DNA of 64,000 bases. Source: an uncultured Gemmiger sp. (GTDB lineage: Bacteria > Bacillota > Clostridia > Oscillospirales > Ruminococcaceae). The notes below the pieces were generated by a model. That model did not search any database, was not told where the DNA came from, and saw only the letters and a program-made list of their open reading frames with translations. The stretch covers positions 1 through 64,000 of the forward strand of contig CASFJO010000062.1 in the NCBI GenBank assembly GCA_949295035.1, read 5' to 3'. Position 1 is the stretch's first letter, and every line of letters starts with the position of its first letter. The position numbers and the translations under genes are program-made. This document shows, piece after piece, positions 42,511-51,564 of the stretch.

Positions 42511-43300
42511 GCCCGCGCCGAACCGGGTATCCCGGCCGCAGGCTGCCGCCGCCATCCTGTTCTGGGTGGCGGTATGGCAGTTTGCGGCCTTTTTCGTGGG
42601 CCGGATGGGGCTGGGTTTTCTGCTGGCCGGCCCCTGGGAGACGGTGCGGGTACTGGCCGGGATGCTGCCGCAGGCGGCGTTCTGGGGCCGGATCGGCTTC
42701 AGCGCGGCGCGGATCCTGGGCGGCTTTGCGCTGGCGCTGGTGATCGGCTGCCTGCTGGCGGCGGCCAGCGCGGCCTGCCCGCCGGTGCAGGTTTTGCTGC
42801 GGCCGGTGATGCAGTTCGTCAAGGCCACCCCGGTAGCCAGCATCATCATTCTGGCCCTTTTGTGGGTGAGCAGCGCCAATCTGGCGGTGCTCATCAGCTT
42901 TCTTATGGTACTGCCGGTGATCTACGCCGCCGTACTGGAGGGTATCCGCCGCACCGACCCGGGCCTTTTGGAGATGGCCCGGGTGTTCCGTTTGCCCTTC
43001 GGGCGCGCGCTGCGGGCGATCTGGCTGCCGGGCGTATGGCCCTATCTGCTGCAAAGCTGCGAGACGGGCCTGGGTTTGTGCTGGAAGAGCGGCGTGGCCG
43101 CCGAGGTGATCGGGCTGGCAAGCGGCAGCATCGGCGAGGCGCTGTATCAAGCCAAGATCTTTTTGCAGACCGGGGAACTGTTTGCCTGGACGCTGGTGAT
43201 CATTCTGGTGAGCGCGGCGCTCGAAAAAGTGGCGCTGGCGCTGCTGCGGCAGGCCGGCCGGGCTCTGGGAGGAGGGGATCTCACATGTACGCGGAACTGA
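42500..43300 (+). CDS. ABC importer permease (SsuC/TauC type)
   Basis: 266 residues with about six membrane helices. The cytoplasmic EAA loop is 'EGIRRTDPGLLEMARVFRLP' (residues about 149-168), the ATPase contact site of binding-protein-dependent permeases. It overlaps the substrate-binding gene by 11 bases and the ATPase gene by 16, so all three are translationally coupled. Confidence 0.9.
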   Translation: MAPKPAPNRVSRPQAAAAILFWVAVWQFAAFFVGRMGLGFLLAGPWETVRVLAGMLPQAAFWGRIGFSAARILGGFALALVIGCLLAAASAACPPVQVLLRPVMQFVKATPVASIIILALLWVSSANLAVLISFLMVLPVIYAAVLEGIRRTDPGLLEMARVFRLPFGRALRAIWLPGVWPYLLQSCETGLGLCWKSGVAAEVIGLASGSIGEALYQAKIFLQTGELFAWTLVIILVSAALEKVALALLRQAGRALGGGDLTCTRN

Positions 43301-43851
43301 CCGGCGTGACCAAACGATACGGCGGCGAGACGGTGCTGAACGATCTCACCCGCCGGCTGGAAGGCGTCACCGTGCTGATGGGCCCCTCCGGCCGGGGAAA
43401 GACCACCCTGGCCCGGCTGCTGCTGGGGCTGGAAAAGCCGGACGGCGGCCGGGTCACGGTGACCGGCCGGCTGGCGGCCGTGTTTCAGGAAGACCGGCTT
43501 TGCCCGCAGCTGAGCGCCGTGGCCAACGTGGCGCTGGCTCTGCCCGGCCGGGGCGAGGCGGCCGCCCGGCGGGCGCTGGAGGAACTGTGCCTTTCCGGTG
43601 AGGACCTGACAAAACCCGCGGCCCTTCTGAGCGGCGGCCAGCAGCGGCGGGCCGCGCTTGCCCGGGCGATGCTGGCGCCGGCGGACGGAGTGGTATTGGA
43701 CGAACCTTTCAAAGGGCTGGACGAGTGCACCGCCGCCCGGGCCATGGCCTGGACCCGGCAAAAGGCCGAAGGGCGCTGGCTGCTGCTCATCACCCACGAC
43801 CCGGAACAGGCGGCTGTTTTCGGCGGTACGCTCTGGCAACTGGGCAGCTGA
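43285..43851 (+). CDS. ABC importer ATP-binding protein
   Basis: 188 residues, short for an ATPase of this class (usually about 240-260), yet all motifs are present: Walker A 'MGPSGRGKTTLA', Q-loop 'VFQEDRL', signature 'LSGGQQRRAALARAM', Walker B 'GVVLDEPFKGLD' and the H-loop 'LLITHD'. The C-terminus stops soon after the H-loop, so a regulatory extension is lacking. It energises the SsuC-like permease. ATG at 43285, overlapping the permease stop by 16 bases. Confidence 0.9.
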   Translation: MYAELTGVTKRYGGETVLNDLTRRLEGVTVLMGPSGRGKTTLARLLLGLEKPDGGRVTVTGRLAAVFQEDRLCPQLSAVANVALALPGRGEAAARRALEELCLSGEDLTKPAALLSGGQQRRAALARAMLAPADGVVLDEPFKGLDECTAARAMAWTRQKAEGRWLLLITHDPEQAAVFGGTLWQLGS

Positions 43852-43882
43852 CCGGCATTCTGCCAAAAAATCCGCGAACCCG

Positions 43883-43911
43883 TTTACAGCCCGGAGATTT
43901 TTCTTTACAAT
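43883..43911 (+). promoter_or_regulatory. promoter of the CofE-like gene
   Basis: TTTACA (43883-43888) and TACAAT (43906-43911) with a 17-base spacer, 56 bases before the CofE-like ATG, so the gene can be expressed apart from the ABC operon. Confidence 0.65.
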
Positions 43912-43966
43912 GAAAGGTGACCGAAAACCGGCCGCCCGGCGGCCCGACGTAAGGAGAGTACAAGCT

Positions 43967-45166
43967 ATGGAACGTTTGGTGGGTACTGTATCCCGGGGCA
44001 TCCGCGCCCCGATCATCCGGCAGGGCGACGATCTTGCCCGCATCGTGGTGGACAGTGTACTGGCCGCCGCCGAAAGCGAGGGGTTCGCGCTGCGCGACCG
44101 GGACGTGATCGGCATTACCGAGGCGGTGGTGGCCCGCAGCCAGGGCAACTATGCCACGGTGGACCAGATCGCCCAAGATGTGCGCGCCAAGCTGGGCGGC
44201 GGCACCGTGGGGGTGTTGTTCCCCATTTTGAGCCGCAACCGGTTTGCCATCTGCCTGAAGGGCATCGCCCGCGGTTGCCGCAAGGTGGTGCTGATGCTCA
44301 GCTATCCCGCCGACGAGGTGGGCAACCATCTGATCAGCGAGGACGACCTGGATGCCAGCGGCGTGAATCCCTGGAGCGATGTACTTACCGAAACGCGCTA
44401 CCGGGAGTTGTTCGGCTACCAAAAACACACCTTTACCGGCGTGGACTATGTGGAGTATTACCGCAGCCTGATCGAGGAATGCGGTGCCGAGTGCCAGGTG
44501 GTGTTTGCCAACCATCCCCGGGCCATCCTGGACTACACCGACACGGTGCTGGCCTGCGACATCCATACCCGCCGGCGCACCCGGCGTATCCTGAAAGAAG
44601 CGGGCGCCAAAACCGTGCTATGCCTGGACGAGATCCTGAACACCAGCGTGGACGGCAGCGGCTATAACGATCAGTATGGCCTGCTGGGTTCCAACAAGGC
44701 CACCGAGGAGACGGTGAAACTCTTTCCCATCCGATGCCAGGAACTGGTGGACCGCATTCAGGCCGAACTGCGGGACAAGACCGGCAAACAGATCGAGGTC
44801 ATGGTCTATGGAGACGGCGCCTTCAAAGACCCGGTGGGCAAGATCTGGGAGCTGGCCGATCCGGTGGTCAGCCCGGCCTACACCGCCGGCCTGGAGGGCA
44901 CCCCCAACGAACTGAAACTGAAGTATCTGGCGGACAATGACTTTGCCCAGCTGCAGGGGGACGCGCTGAAGGCTGCCATCCGCCAGGCCATCGAGGAGAA
45001 AGACCGGAAGGCGGAAAGCCTCACCGGCAAGATGGCCAGTCAGGGCACCACCCCCCGCCGTCTGACCGACCTGATCGGCAGCCTTTGCGATCTGACCAGC
45101 GGCAGCGGCGACAAGGGCACCCCCATTATCCTGGTGCAGGGCTACTTTGACAACTATACCAAGTAA
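43967..45166 (+). CDS. coenzyme F420-0:L-glutamate ligase family protein
   Basis: 399 residues of the F420_ligase (CofE) family, seen in 'ALRDRDVIGITEAVVARSQG' and 'DTVLACDIHTRRRTRRILKE'. True CofE adds glutamate to F420-0 with GTP and is about 250 residues; this form is some 150 longer. Firmicutes of this kind are not known to make F420, and no cofC, cofD, cofG or cofH is nearby, so it probably ligates an amino acid to another acid substrate. RBS AAGGAGAG lies 9 bases before the ATG at 43967. It has its own promoter and terminator. Confidence 0.8.
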   Translation: MERLVGTVSRGIRAPIIRQGDDLARIVVDSVLAAAESEGFALRDRDVIGITEAVVARSQGNYATVDQIAQDVRAKLGGGTVGVLFPILSRNRFAICLKGIARGCRKVVLMLSYPADEVGNHLISEDDLDASGVNPWSDVLTETRYRELFGYQKHTFTGVDYVEYYRSLIEECGAECQVVFANHPRAILDYTDTVLACDIHTRRRTRRILKEAGAKTVLCLDEILNTSVDGSGYNDQYGLLGSNKATEETVKLFPIRCQELVDRIQAELRDKTGKQIEVMVYGDGAFKDPVGKIWELADPVVSPAYTAGLEGTPNELKLKYLADNDFAQLQGDALKAAIRQAIEEKDRKAESLTGKMASQGTTPRRLTDLIGSLCDLTSGSGDKGTPIILVQGYFDNYTK

Positions 45167-45183
45167 CCGTTTATGCGCGGCGA

Positions 45184-45226
45184 CGCGGGGCGGGTGGTCT
45201 GCAAGGCCATCCGCCCCGCGTTTTTT
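45184..45226 (+). terminator. terminator of the CofE-like gene
   Basis: CGCGGGGCGG (45184-45193) and CCGCCCCGCG (45211-45220) form a 10-bp GC stem extended by weaker pairs, followed by six T. Confidence 0.85.
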
Positions 45227-45228
45227 GC

Positions 45229-45258
45229 TTGACAGGCGCCGCTCTACTGTGTTAGACT
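45229..45258 (+). promoter_or_regulatory. blaI-type operon promoter
   Basis: TTGACA (45229-45234) and TAGACT (45253-45258), 18-base spacer. The -10 box is covered by the operator palindrome at 45250-45262. Confidence 0.65.
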
Positions 45259-45262
45259 AACA
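45250..45262. promoter_or_regulatory. candidate BlaI-type operator
   Basis: TGTTAG-A-CTAACA is a perfect 6+6 inverted repeat over the -10 region of the blaI-type operon. A second, weaker repeat (CTCTA/TAGAG) lies just downstream at about 45272-45287. BlaI/MecI repressors use short dyads like this, so autorepression is likely; this is inference. Confidence 0.55.
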
Positions 45263-45298
45263 GCAAGAGAACTCTAATCTGATAGAGGAGGCGTTCCT

Positions 45299-45673
45299 GT
45301 GGAAATACCCAAGATTTTTGAGAGCGAATACCGGTTCTGCCTGATCCTGTGGGCCCACGAGCCGGTCAAGAGCAGCGAGCTGGTAGCTCTGTGCCGGGAA
45401 CAGCTGGGCTGGAAACCCACTACCACCTACACTGTAATCAAACGTCTGGCCCAGCGGGGGGTGCTGGTAAATGAGGACACGGTGGTGCGCAGCCTGGTGA
45501 GCAAGGACGATGTGCAGGCCGCCGAGATCGACGAGATGGTGGAAAAGAAGTTCGAGGGATCGCTGCCCGCTTTTCTGGCGGCGTTCACCCGGCACCGGAA
45601 GATGACCGACCGGGAGATCGACCAGGTGCAGCGGATGATCGACGAGTACCGAAAGGAGAACGGCCATGAGTGA
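45299..45673 (+). CDS. BlaI/MecI family transcriptional repressor
   Basis: 124 residues. The winged helix is N-terminal ('EYRFCLILWAHEPVKSSELV', 'GWKPTTTYTVIKRLAQRGVL'), followed by a dimerisation/cleavage region rich in Glu and Arg. In the classical system a BlaR1 protease inactivates this repressor on signal. GTG start at 45299, 6 bases after AGAGGAGG. The M56 protease gene begins 8 bases before its stop, so the pair is coupled as in bla and mec operons; no beta-lactamase is adjacent. Confidence 0.9.
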   Translation: MEIPKIFESEYRFCLILWAHEPVKSSELVALCREQLGWKPTTTYTVIKRLAQRGVLVNEDTVVRSLVSKDDVQAAEIDEMVEKKFEGSLPAFLAAFTRHRKMTDREIDQVQRMIDEYRKENGHE

Positions 45674-47810
45674 GGTGTTCCTTACCCTGTTCAACCGCAG
45701 CCTGAATGCCTGCTGGCTGATCGCGGTGGTGCTGGTGCTGCGGCTGGTGTTCCGCAAGGCGCCCCGGTGGCCCCGGCTGCTGCTGTGGGCGCTGGTGGGA
45801 TTCCGGCTGCTGCCCATCTCCATCCCTCATCCCTGGAGCCTGGTACCCACCCGGGAGGTCCTGCCGGAGGAGATGCTCTACTCGGCCACACCGCACATTG
45901 AAAGCGGCATTCCGGCGGTGGACGCGGCAGTGAATCCCGCCTTTACCGGATCGCTGGCCCCGAGCCCTGCCGCCAGCGTCAACCCGCTGCAGGTTCTCAC
46001 CTGGCTGGCCGGCTGGGTCTGGCTGATCGGGCTGGCGGGAATGCTGCTCTACGCGGCCATCAGCTGGCTGCGGCTCCGATCGCGGCTGCGCACGGCGGTG
46101 CGGCTGCAGGGCAATATCTGGCAGTCCGACCGGATCGCCGCCCCCTTTGTGCTGGGATCTTTCCGTCCCCGCATCTATCTGCCCTTCTCCCTGCCGGAAC
46201 AGGCGCTTCCCTCGGTGATCGCCCACGAGCAGGCTCACATCGCCCGCAAGGACCACTGGTTCAAACCGCTGGGATTTGCGTTTTTGGCGGTATACTGGTT
46301 CAATCCTGTGATCTGGCTGGCCTATATCCTGTTCTGCCGGGATATGGAGGCCGCCTGCGATGAGCGGGTGGTGAGCCGGCTGGATCCGGCGGGCCGGGCG
46401 GACTACTCCCAGACGCTGCTGGCCTGCAGCCTGCCCCGGCGGCGGGTAGCCCCCTGCCCCCTGGCCTTCGGCGAGGTGGGGGTGAAAAGCCGGGTGAAAG
46501 CGGTGCTGCGCTACAAAAAGCCGGCGGCCGCCTTGCTGGGGCTGCTGCTTTGTTCGGTGACCTTTTCCCTGATCTTTTTCGCCTACGACCCACCGGACGA
46601 TTCCCTGGAATGGGCCCGGGAACTGCAGCCTGAAGATGTGGCCCGCATCGAACTGGTGGTGATGCCCCAGGATACAGACAAGCAGTACAGGCGGCTGAGC
46701 GAAGAAGAAAGCGCGCGGGCGGTGGCATTGATCAACGAGTGCCGGGGCCGGCGTTTGAGCCGCCATGACGCCCTGGCGGGCGGCGATATCACCTTCTATG
46801 TGACCACCGACGACGGCGTTACTCATACGGTGGCCAACAACGGCAACGTTTATCTGGTGGTGGACGGGGTATATTTTGACGCCGGGCATGACTGGCTGGC
46901 CGGGTGGGAGGCCGACTGGGGCGAAGGAAACGCTGCCCTGCCCGAGGGTTTTCTGGAAAACGCGGCCCTGAGCGAAGAAGGTCTGCCCCAGCCTTCCGCG
47001 GCGCTGAACGCCGCCATCCAGACAGCGGTGCTGGGCCGGGACGGGGCGCCGGTACAGGCTCTCGTTACCCGCGTGGAGAGCCACGCGGTGCTGGACATGG
47101 TACAGCAAAACGGTGAGGTAACAGTGTACGCCCTGATCCGGGACGAGACCTTTGATCTGACCGGCAGCGAGCCGGTATCGGTCAGCGGCAGCAGCGTTCC
47201 CACCGCCCTGACCTTCTCCGGCAATGAAGCCGCCGGGTATACCCTGCTGGACTACTGGACAGCCCAGGACGGCACCCGCTACGCGGCCAGCATCCAGGAG
47301 ACCTTTACCCCGCTGGCGGCCCAGCGGCTGTTTGCGGGGGAGACGGTCTACTCCCGCCAGCTGGGCACAAACAACCGGCAAAAGGCCCAGGCCGCCTGGG
47401 AACAGGCCCACGCGGAGAAGCCGGGCAGCAGCGGCCCGGTACAGGGGTCTGCCGTTCAGGTAGCCTTTGCGGAGGATGCTCTGGCGGAGGATCCGGCGCG
47501 GTATGACAGCTTTACCGATTCCCCCTCCGATTCTATGGTACGGCTGGTGTTTACGGCCGACGGGCCGGTAAGCGCTTTTCGTTTTCTGGCCCTGACCCTG
47601 CTGGATGTGGACTCGGACGGAGCAATGCGATTTTCCATCCAGGAACTCTACGTCGCCGACCGGCTGCCGGTGGTGATCGAGACGACCTTTGCGGGCGACG
47701 TGCCCGACCGGGGCATCACCTACATCGACGCAAACGGTTTTGCCCGCTACTTTGCCCTTGCCGCCAGCGGCGCGGACGGCTCGCCGCTGCTGCTGGAATT
47801 TTCCGTTTGA
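45666..47810 (+). CDS. BlaR1-like M56 membrane metalloprotease sensor
   Basis: 714 residues. Membrane helices occur near residues 10-27, 33-50, 108-135, 203-222 and 291-312, and the cytoplasmic zinc protease site is 'IAHEQAHIARKDHW' (HExxH at about 187-191) with 'DMEAACDERVV' further on. The extracellular part from about residue 313 to the end is not a penicillin-binding domain that I can recognise (no clear SxxK plus SxN pattern), so the signal is probably not a beta-lactam. It is long compared with BlaR1 (about 600). It should cleave or activate cleavage of the adjacent BlaI-type repressor. Confidence 0.85.
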   Translation: MSEVFLTLFNRSLNACWLIAVVLVLRLVFRKAPRWPRLLLWALVGFRLLPISIPHPWSLVPTREVLPEEMLYSATPHIESGIPAVDAAVNPAFTGSLAPSPAASVNPLQVLTWLAGWVWLIGLAGMLLYAAISWLRLRSRLRTAVRLQGNIWQSDRIAAPFVLGSFRPRIYLPFSLPEQALPSVIAHEQAHIARKDHWFKPLGFAFLAVYWFNPVIWLAYILFCRDMEAACDERVVSRLDPAGRADYSQTLLACSLPRRRVAPCPLAFGEVGVKSRVKAVLRYKKPAAALLGLLLCSVTFSLIFFAYDPPDDSLEWARELQPEDVARIELVVMPQDTDKQYRRLSEEESARAVALINECRGRRLSRHDALAGGDITFYVTTDDGVTHTVANNGNVYLVVDGVYFDAGHDWLAGWEADWGEGNAALPEGFLENAALSEEGLPQPSAALNAAIQTAVLGRDGAPVQALVTRVESHAVLDMVQQNGEVTVYALIRDETFDLTGSEPVSVSGSSVPTALTFSGNEAAGYTLLDYWTAQDGTRYAASIQETFTPLAAQRLFAGETVYSRQLGTNNRQKAQAAWEQAHAEKPGSSGPVQGSAVQVAFAEDALAEDPARYDSFTDSPSDSMVRLVFTADGPVSAFRFLALTLLDVDSDGAMRFSIQELYVADRLPVVIETTFAGDVPDRGITYIDANGFARYFALAASGADGSPLLLEFSV

Positions 47811-47960
47811 TCGTTTTTGCCTGACCGGCCCGTTCGGGAAATGTCCCGCGCGGACCGGTTTTGCTTTGGACCTTTCGCGCAAAAAAGCCCGCGCGGCCGG
47901 AAAACCGGTACGCACGGGCAAAATTGGATCGACAGGCTTCAAAAAGGCTTCGGCACTTTG

Positions 47961-49235
47961 TTACCGGTTCTCTCCGGTTTTGATCCGCTCCCAGTAGGCG
48001 CGGGCGGCCTGTTCATTTTTGTTGTCGGCAAACTCGTAGTATTTTGTCCCCGCCAGCGCGTCGGGCAGGTACTGCTGCGGCACCCAGCGGTTGGGGTAGC
48101 TGTGCGGGTACAGGTAGTTCTGGCCCTTGACCGCCGCGTCCTCCCCGTCAAAGTGCTTGTTTTGCAGCTGCCGGGGGATAGGGCCGCTCTTGCCCCGGCG
48201 GATATCGTCCCAGGCGGCGTCCAGCGCCAGATAGGCGCTGTTGGACTTGGGGCTGGTGGCCACCAGGATCACCGCGTCGGCCAGCGGGATGCGGGCCTCG
48301 GGCAGGCCCAGCATGGTGGCCGCGTCCACCGCCGCCTTGACGATGGGGATGATCTGCGGATAGGCCAGACCCACATCCTCGCAGGCGCAGACCATCAGCC
48401 GCCGGCAGGCGCTGATCAGGTCCCCCGCCTCCAGCAGCCGGGCCAGGTAATGCACCGCCGCGTCCGGGTCGGAGCCGCGCATGGATTTCTGGTAGGCGGA
48501 GAGGATGTCATAGTGGTCGTCCCCGTCCCGGTCGTACCGCATGGCGGTGCGGCGGGCCACCTGCCGCACCATCTCCAGGGTAACGCGGCGCCCCTCTTCC
48601 TCCCGGGGGGCGGCGGTCACCGCGAACTCCAGGCAGCCCAGCGCCTTGCGCATATCCCCGCCGGCGCTCTGGGCCAGGTAGTCCAGCGCGTCCGGGTCGG
48701 CTGCCAGGGGCACGCCGTCCTCCTGCTCCAGCCGGGCTACGGCGTGGTCCAGCCCGGTGCGGATATCGGCCGGGGTCAGGGCCTTGAACTCAAACACGGT
48801 GCAGCGGGAGAGCAGAGCGTTGTAGATATAAAAGTAGGGGTTTTCGGTGGTGGAGGCGATCAGGGTCACCGAGCCGTCCTCGATGCACTCCAGCAGGCTC
48901 TGCTGCTGTTTTTTGTTCAGGTACTGGATCTCGTCCAGGTAGAGCAGCAGTCCCTTGGCGCTTTGCAGGGTGCCGATCTCCGCCAGCACCGCCTTGATGT
49001 CGCTGGTGGAGGCGCTGGTGCCGTTGAGCTTGTGCAGCCGCATGCCGCTGTTCTCCGCGATGATCCGGGCCACGGTGGTCTTGCCGCAGCCGGAGGGGCC
49101 GTAGAAGATCATATTGGGCACCCGGCCGCTCTCCAGCGTGCGCCGGAACACCTTCCCCGCCCCCAACAGATGCTGCTGGCCGCAGACCTCCGCCAGGGTG
49201 CGGGGCCGCAGCCGCTGGGCCAGAGGCTCAGCCAT
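47961..49235 (-). CDS. rarA: replication-associated recombination ATPase RarA/MgsA
   Basis: 424 residues, the usual length. An AAA+ clamp-loader-like protein acting at stalled forks. It starts 'MAEPLAQRLRPRTLAEVCGQ' and has Walker A 'FYGPSGCGKTTVARI', Walker B 'LLYLDEIQYLNKKQ', sensor 1 'IASTTENP' and the MgsA C-terminal tetramerisation domain ('LDAAWDDIRRGKSGPIPRQL', 'YLYPHSYPNRWVPQQYLPD'). The start at 49235 overlaps the esterase stop by 8 bases; a longer N-terminal extension to 49319 is not conserved and is rejected. Confidence 0.93.
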   Translation of the reverse strand: MAEPLAQRLRPRTLAEVCGQQHLLGAGKVFRRTLESGRVPNMIFYGPSGCGKTTVARIIAENSGMRLHKLNGTSASTSDIKAVLAEIGTLQSAKGLLLYLDEIQYLNKKQQQSLLECIEDGSVTLIASTTENPYFYIYNALLSRCTVFEFKALTPADIRTGLDHAVARLEQEDGVPLAADPDALDYLAQSAGGDMRKALGCLEFAVTAAPREEEGRRVTLEMVRQVARRTAMRYDRDGDDHYDILSAYQKSMRGSDPDAAVHYLARLLEAGDLISACRRLMVCACEDVGLAYPQIIPIVKAAVDAATMLGLPEARIPLADAVILVATSPKSNSAYLALDAAWDDIRRGKSGPIPRQLQNKHFDGEDAAVKGQNYLYPHSYPNRWVPQQYLPDALAGTKYYEFADNKNEQAARAYWERIKTGENR

Positions 49236-50076
49236 GGCTGTTCCCCTCCCCTCGGGTGACCGGCGCGGTCCAGGCGGCGTGTACCTTTTCGGCGTAGCCG
49301 GGGGCGATGAACCGGTCAATGGCGTAGACCAGGCTGCGGTCCCACACGTCCCACTCGTGGCCGCCGTCCCACTCCATCCAACCGAAGTCCAGCGGCAGTT
49401 TTTCCCACTCCTCCCGCAGGTTCACGTTCTGGTTGTAGATGTAGTAGGGGGCGAAATCCTGCCTGCCCACCGTGCAGAACAGACGGGGCTGCCGCTCGGC
49501 GGGCAGCCGGCTGACCTCCCGGGCCAGGGCAAACAGGTCCGCCTGGCGGGGCAGCTCGCTCACCGTGCCGAACACCGGCCCGAACACCTGCTGCACCATC
49601 GGGTTGACGGTGCGGGCTTCCAGCATCATGCCGATGTCCACACAGCCGGAAAAACTGGCCGCGGCGGCGTACCGGTCCGGGTGCCGCAGCGCCAGCAGCA
49701 GCGCGCCATACCCTCCCATGCTCAGCCCAAAGACAAAGTTCTTCTCCCGCTCGGCAGGCAGGCGGAAGTTGCGGGCCAGATGGTCCGGCAGTTCCCGGGT
49801 GAGCCAGGTCTGCCAGGCAGGGCCGGCGGCCATGTCCTGATAGAAGGAGTTGGCCGCCTCGGGCATCACAAGGGCCAGACCGTTGTCCTTGGCGTAGCGC
49901 ACGGCGGCGGTGTTCTCCAGCCAGCAGTCACAGTTGTTGCCGTAGCCGTGCAGCAGGGTCACCACCCCCGCCACATCCCGGGTGGTGTTGGCGGCCTGGT
50001 CGGTGGGCAGGAAGATCTTGACCTCGCTCACCGACACCATCGCGTCGCTGAGAAATTTGCAAGTCAGCATCGCCAT
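49228..50076 (-). CDS. esterase-D/FrmB-like alpha/beta hydrolase
   Basis: 282 residues. 'VVTLLHGYGNNCDCW' holds the oxyanion turn, and the nucleophile elbow is 'FGLSMGGYGALLLALRHPDR' (Ser at about residue 119). The catalytic His is likely in 'WDGGHEWDVWDRSL'. It resembles tributyrin or acetyl-esterases of Firmicutes (EstA, FrmB-like) and feruloyl-type esterases. No signal peptide, so cytoplasmic. It overlaps rarA by 8 bases, so the two are co-translated, though no functional link is obvious. Confidence 0.85.
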   Translation of the reverse strand: MAMLTCKFLSDAMVSVSEVKIFLPTDQAANTTRDVAGVVTLLHGYGNNCDCWLENTAAVRYAKDNGLALVMPEAANSFYQDMAAGPAWQTWLTRELPDHLARNFRLPAEREKNFVFGLSMGGYGALLLALRHPDRYAAAASFSGCVDIGMMLEARTVNPMVQQVFGPVFGTVSELPRQADLFALAREVSRLPAERQPRLFCTVGRQDFAPYYIYNQNVNLREEWEKLPLDFGWMEWDGGHEWDVWDRSLVYAIDRFIAPGYAEKVHAAWTAPVTRGEGNSHG

Positions 50077-50151
50077 ATCGTTTCACCTTCGCTTCATGCC
50101 TTGAAAAAAAGCCGCCCGGCCCGGACAGCGAGCCGCGCGGCGTCCGCGTTT

Positions 50152-51405
50152 TTATTCGTACAGGGGGAACCGGGCCACCAGATCGGCCACACGGGCGGCC
50201 ACATCCGCTTTATGCGCCTCAAAATCGTGGACGCAGTCCGCGATGCAGCCGGCGATCACATCCATCTCGGCGGGGCCCATGCCCCGGGTGGTTACGGCCG
50301 GAGTGCCCAGCCGCACGCCGCTGGTGATGAAGGGGCTGCGCTTCTCGCCGGGGACGGTATTTTTGTTGGCGGTGATGTGTACCTCGTCCAGGTTGTGCTC
50401 CAGTTCCTTGCCGGTGCACGCCTCGTCAGACAGATCGACCAGCATCAGATGGTTGTCGGTACCGCCGCTGACCAGCTTGATCCCCCGGTCGGTCAGACCC
50501 TTGGCCAGGGCCTGGGCGTTTTCCACCATCCGGCGGGCATAATCGGCAAATTCCGGTTTGAGGGCCTCCCCGAAGCACACCGCCTTGGCGGCGATCACGT
50601 GCTCCAGCGGGCCACCCTGGGTGCCCGGGAAGATGGCCTTGTTGATCTTTTTGGCGATCTCCTCGTTATTGGTCAGGATCAAACCGCCCCGGGGCCCGCG
50701 CAGGGTCTTGTGGGTGGTGGTGGTGACCACGTCCGCCCACTCCACCGGGTTCTGGTGCTGGCCGCCGGCCACCAGGCCCGCGATGTGGGCCATGTCCACC
50801 ATGAGCAGCGCGCCCACCTCGCGGGCGATGTCGGCAAAGAGGTCGAACCGGATGGCCCGGCAGTAGGCGGAGGCGCCCGCCACGATCAGCTTGGGCTTGC
50901 ACTCCCGGGCCAGCGCGCGCACCGCGTCGTAGTCAATGAAGCCGTTCTCGTCCACCCCGTAAGAGACGAAATGGTAGTTTTTGCCGGACATGTTCACCGG
51001 GCTTCCGTGGGTCAGGTGCCCGCCCTGGGACAGGTCCATGCCCAGGATGGTGTCCCCCAGTTCCAGCAGGCCGAAGTAGACCGCCAGGTTGGCCTGGGCG
51101 CCGGAATGGGGCTGCACGTTGGCGTATTTGGCGCCAAACAGTTTGCAGGCCCGGTCAATCGCCAGCTGTTCCACCTGGTCCACCCAGACGCAGCCGCCGT
51201 AATACCGGTGGGCGGGGTAGCCCTCGGCGTATTTGTTGGTAAGAACGCTGCCCATGGCGGCCATCACCGCCGGGCTCACGATGTTCTCGCTGGCGATCAA
51301 CTCGATGTTCTCCCGCTGGCGGGTGAGTTCCCGGCCCATGGCAGCGGCCACTTCCGGGTCGCTCTGGGCCACAAAGCCGATGGTATCCATCATATCCTTG
51401 TACAT
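50152..51405 (-). CDS. glyA: serine hydroxymethyltransferase
   Basis: 417 residues. A PLP enzyme converting serine plus tetrahydrofolate to glycine plus methylene-tetrahydrofolate, the main one-carbon source. '[20 protein letters not shown]', '[11 protein letters not shown]' and the PLP Lys in '[17 protein letters not shown]' are present. ATG at 51405 follows GAGGAAGGG; a longer frame reaching 52395 has no ribosome site and is rejected. A TATAAT box lies about 50 bases upstream with a weak TTGTTT -35. It is transcribed with or just before the esterase and rarA. Confidence 0.96.
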   Translation of the reverse strand: MYKDMMDTIGFVAQSDPEVAAAMGRELTRQRENIELIASENIVSPAVMAAMGSVLTNKYAEGYPAHRYYGGCVWVDQVEQLAIDRACKLFGAKYANVQPHSGAQANLAVYFGLLELGDTILGMDLSQGGHLTHGSPVNMSGKNYHFVSYGVDENGFIDYDAVRALARECKPKLIVAGASAYCRAIRFDLFADIAREVGALLMVDMAHIAGLVAGGQHQNPVEWADVVTTTTHKTLRGPRGGLILTNNEEIAKKINKAIFPGTQGGPLEHVIAAKAVCFGEALKPEFADYARRMVENAQALAKGLTDRGIKLVSGGTDNHLMLVDLSDEACTGKELEHNLDEVHITANKNTVPGEKRSPFITSGVRLGTPAVTTRGMGPAEMDVIAGCIADCVHDFEAHKADVAARVADLVARFPLYE

Positions 51406-51564
51406 TGGTTTCCCTTCCTCTCTGTCTTGGTGTCGGGCTGGTGCGGAATTGTTTCTATTATAGCGCGTACTGCGGGCAAAAAACAAGAGCGGGCATTGCC
51501 AGAGACCCGCGAACCATGGTAAAATAGGAAAAAATCTTACCAATCCCGTCGGGAGGGCATCAGT

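Noticed and set aside
45666..47810. Calling the M56 protein a true beta-lactam sensor BlaR1
   Set aside because: The outer domain lacks a recognisable penicillin-binding motif set, so only the protease half supports the name.
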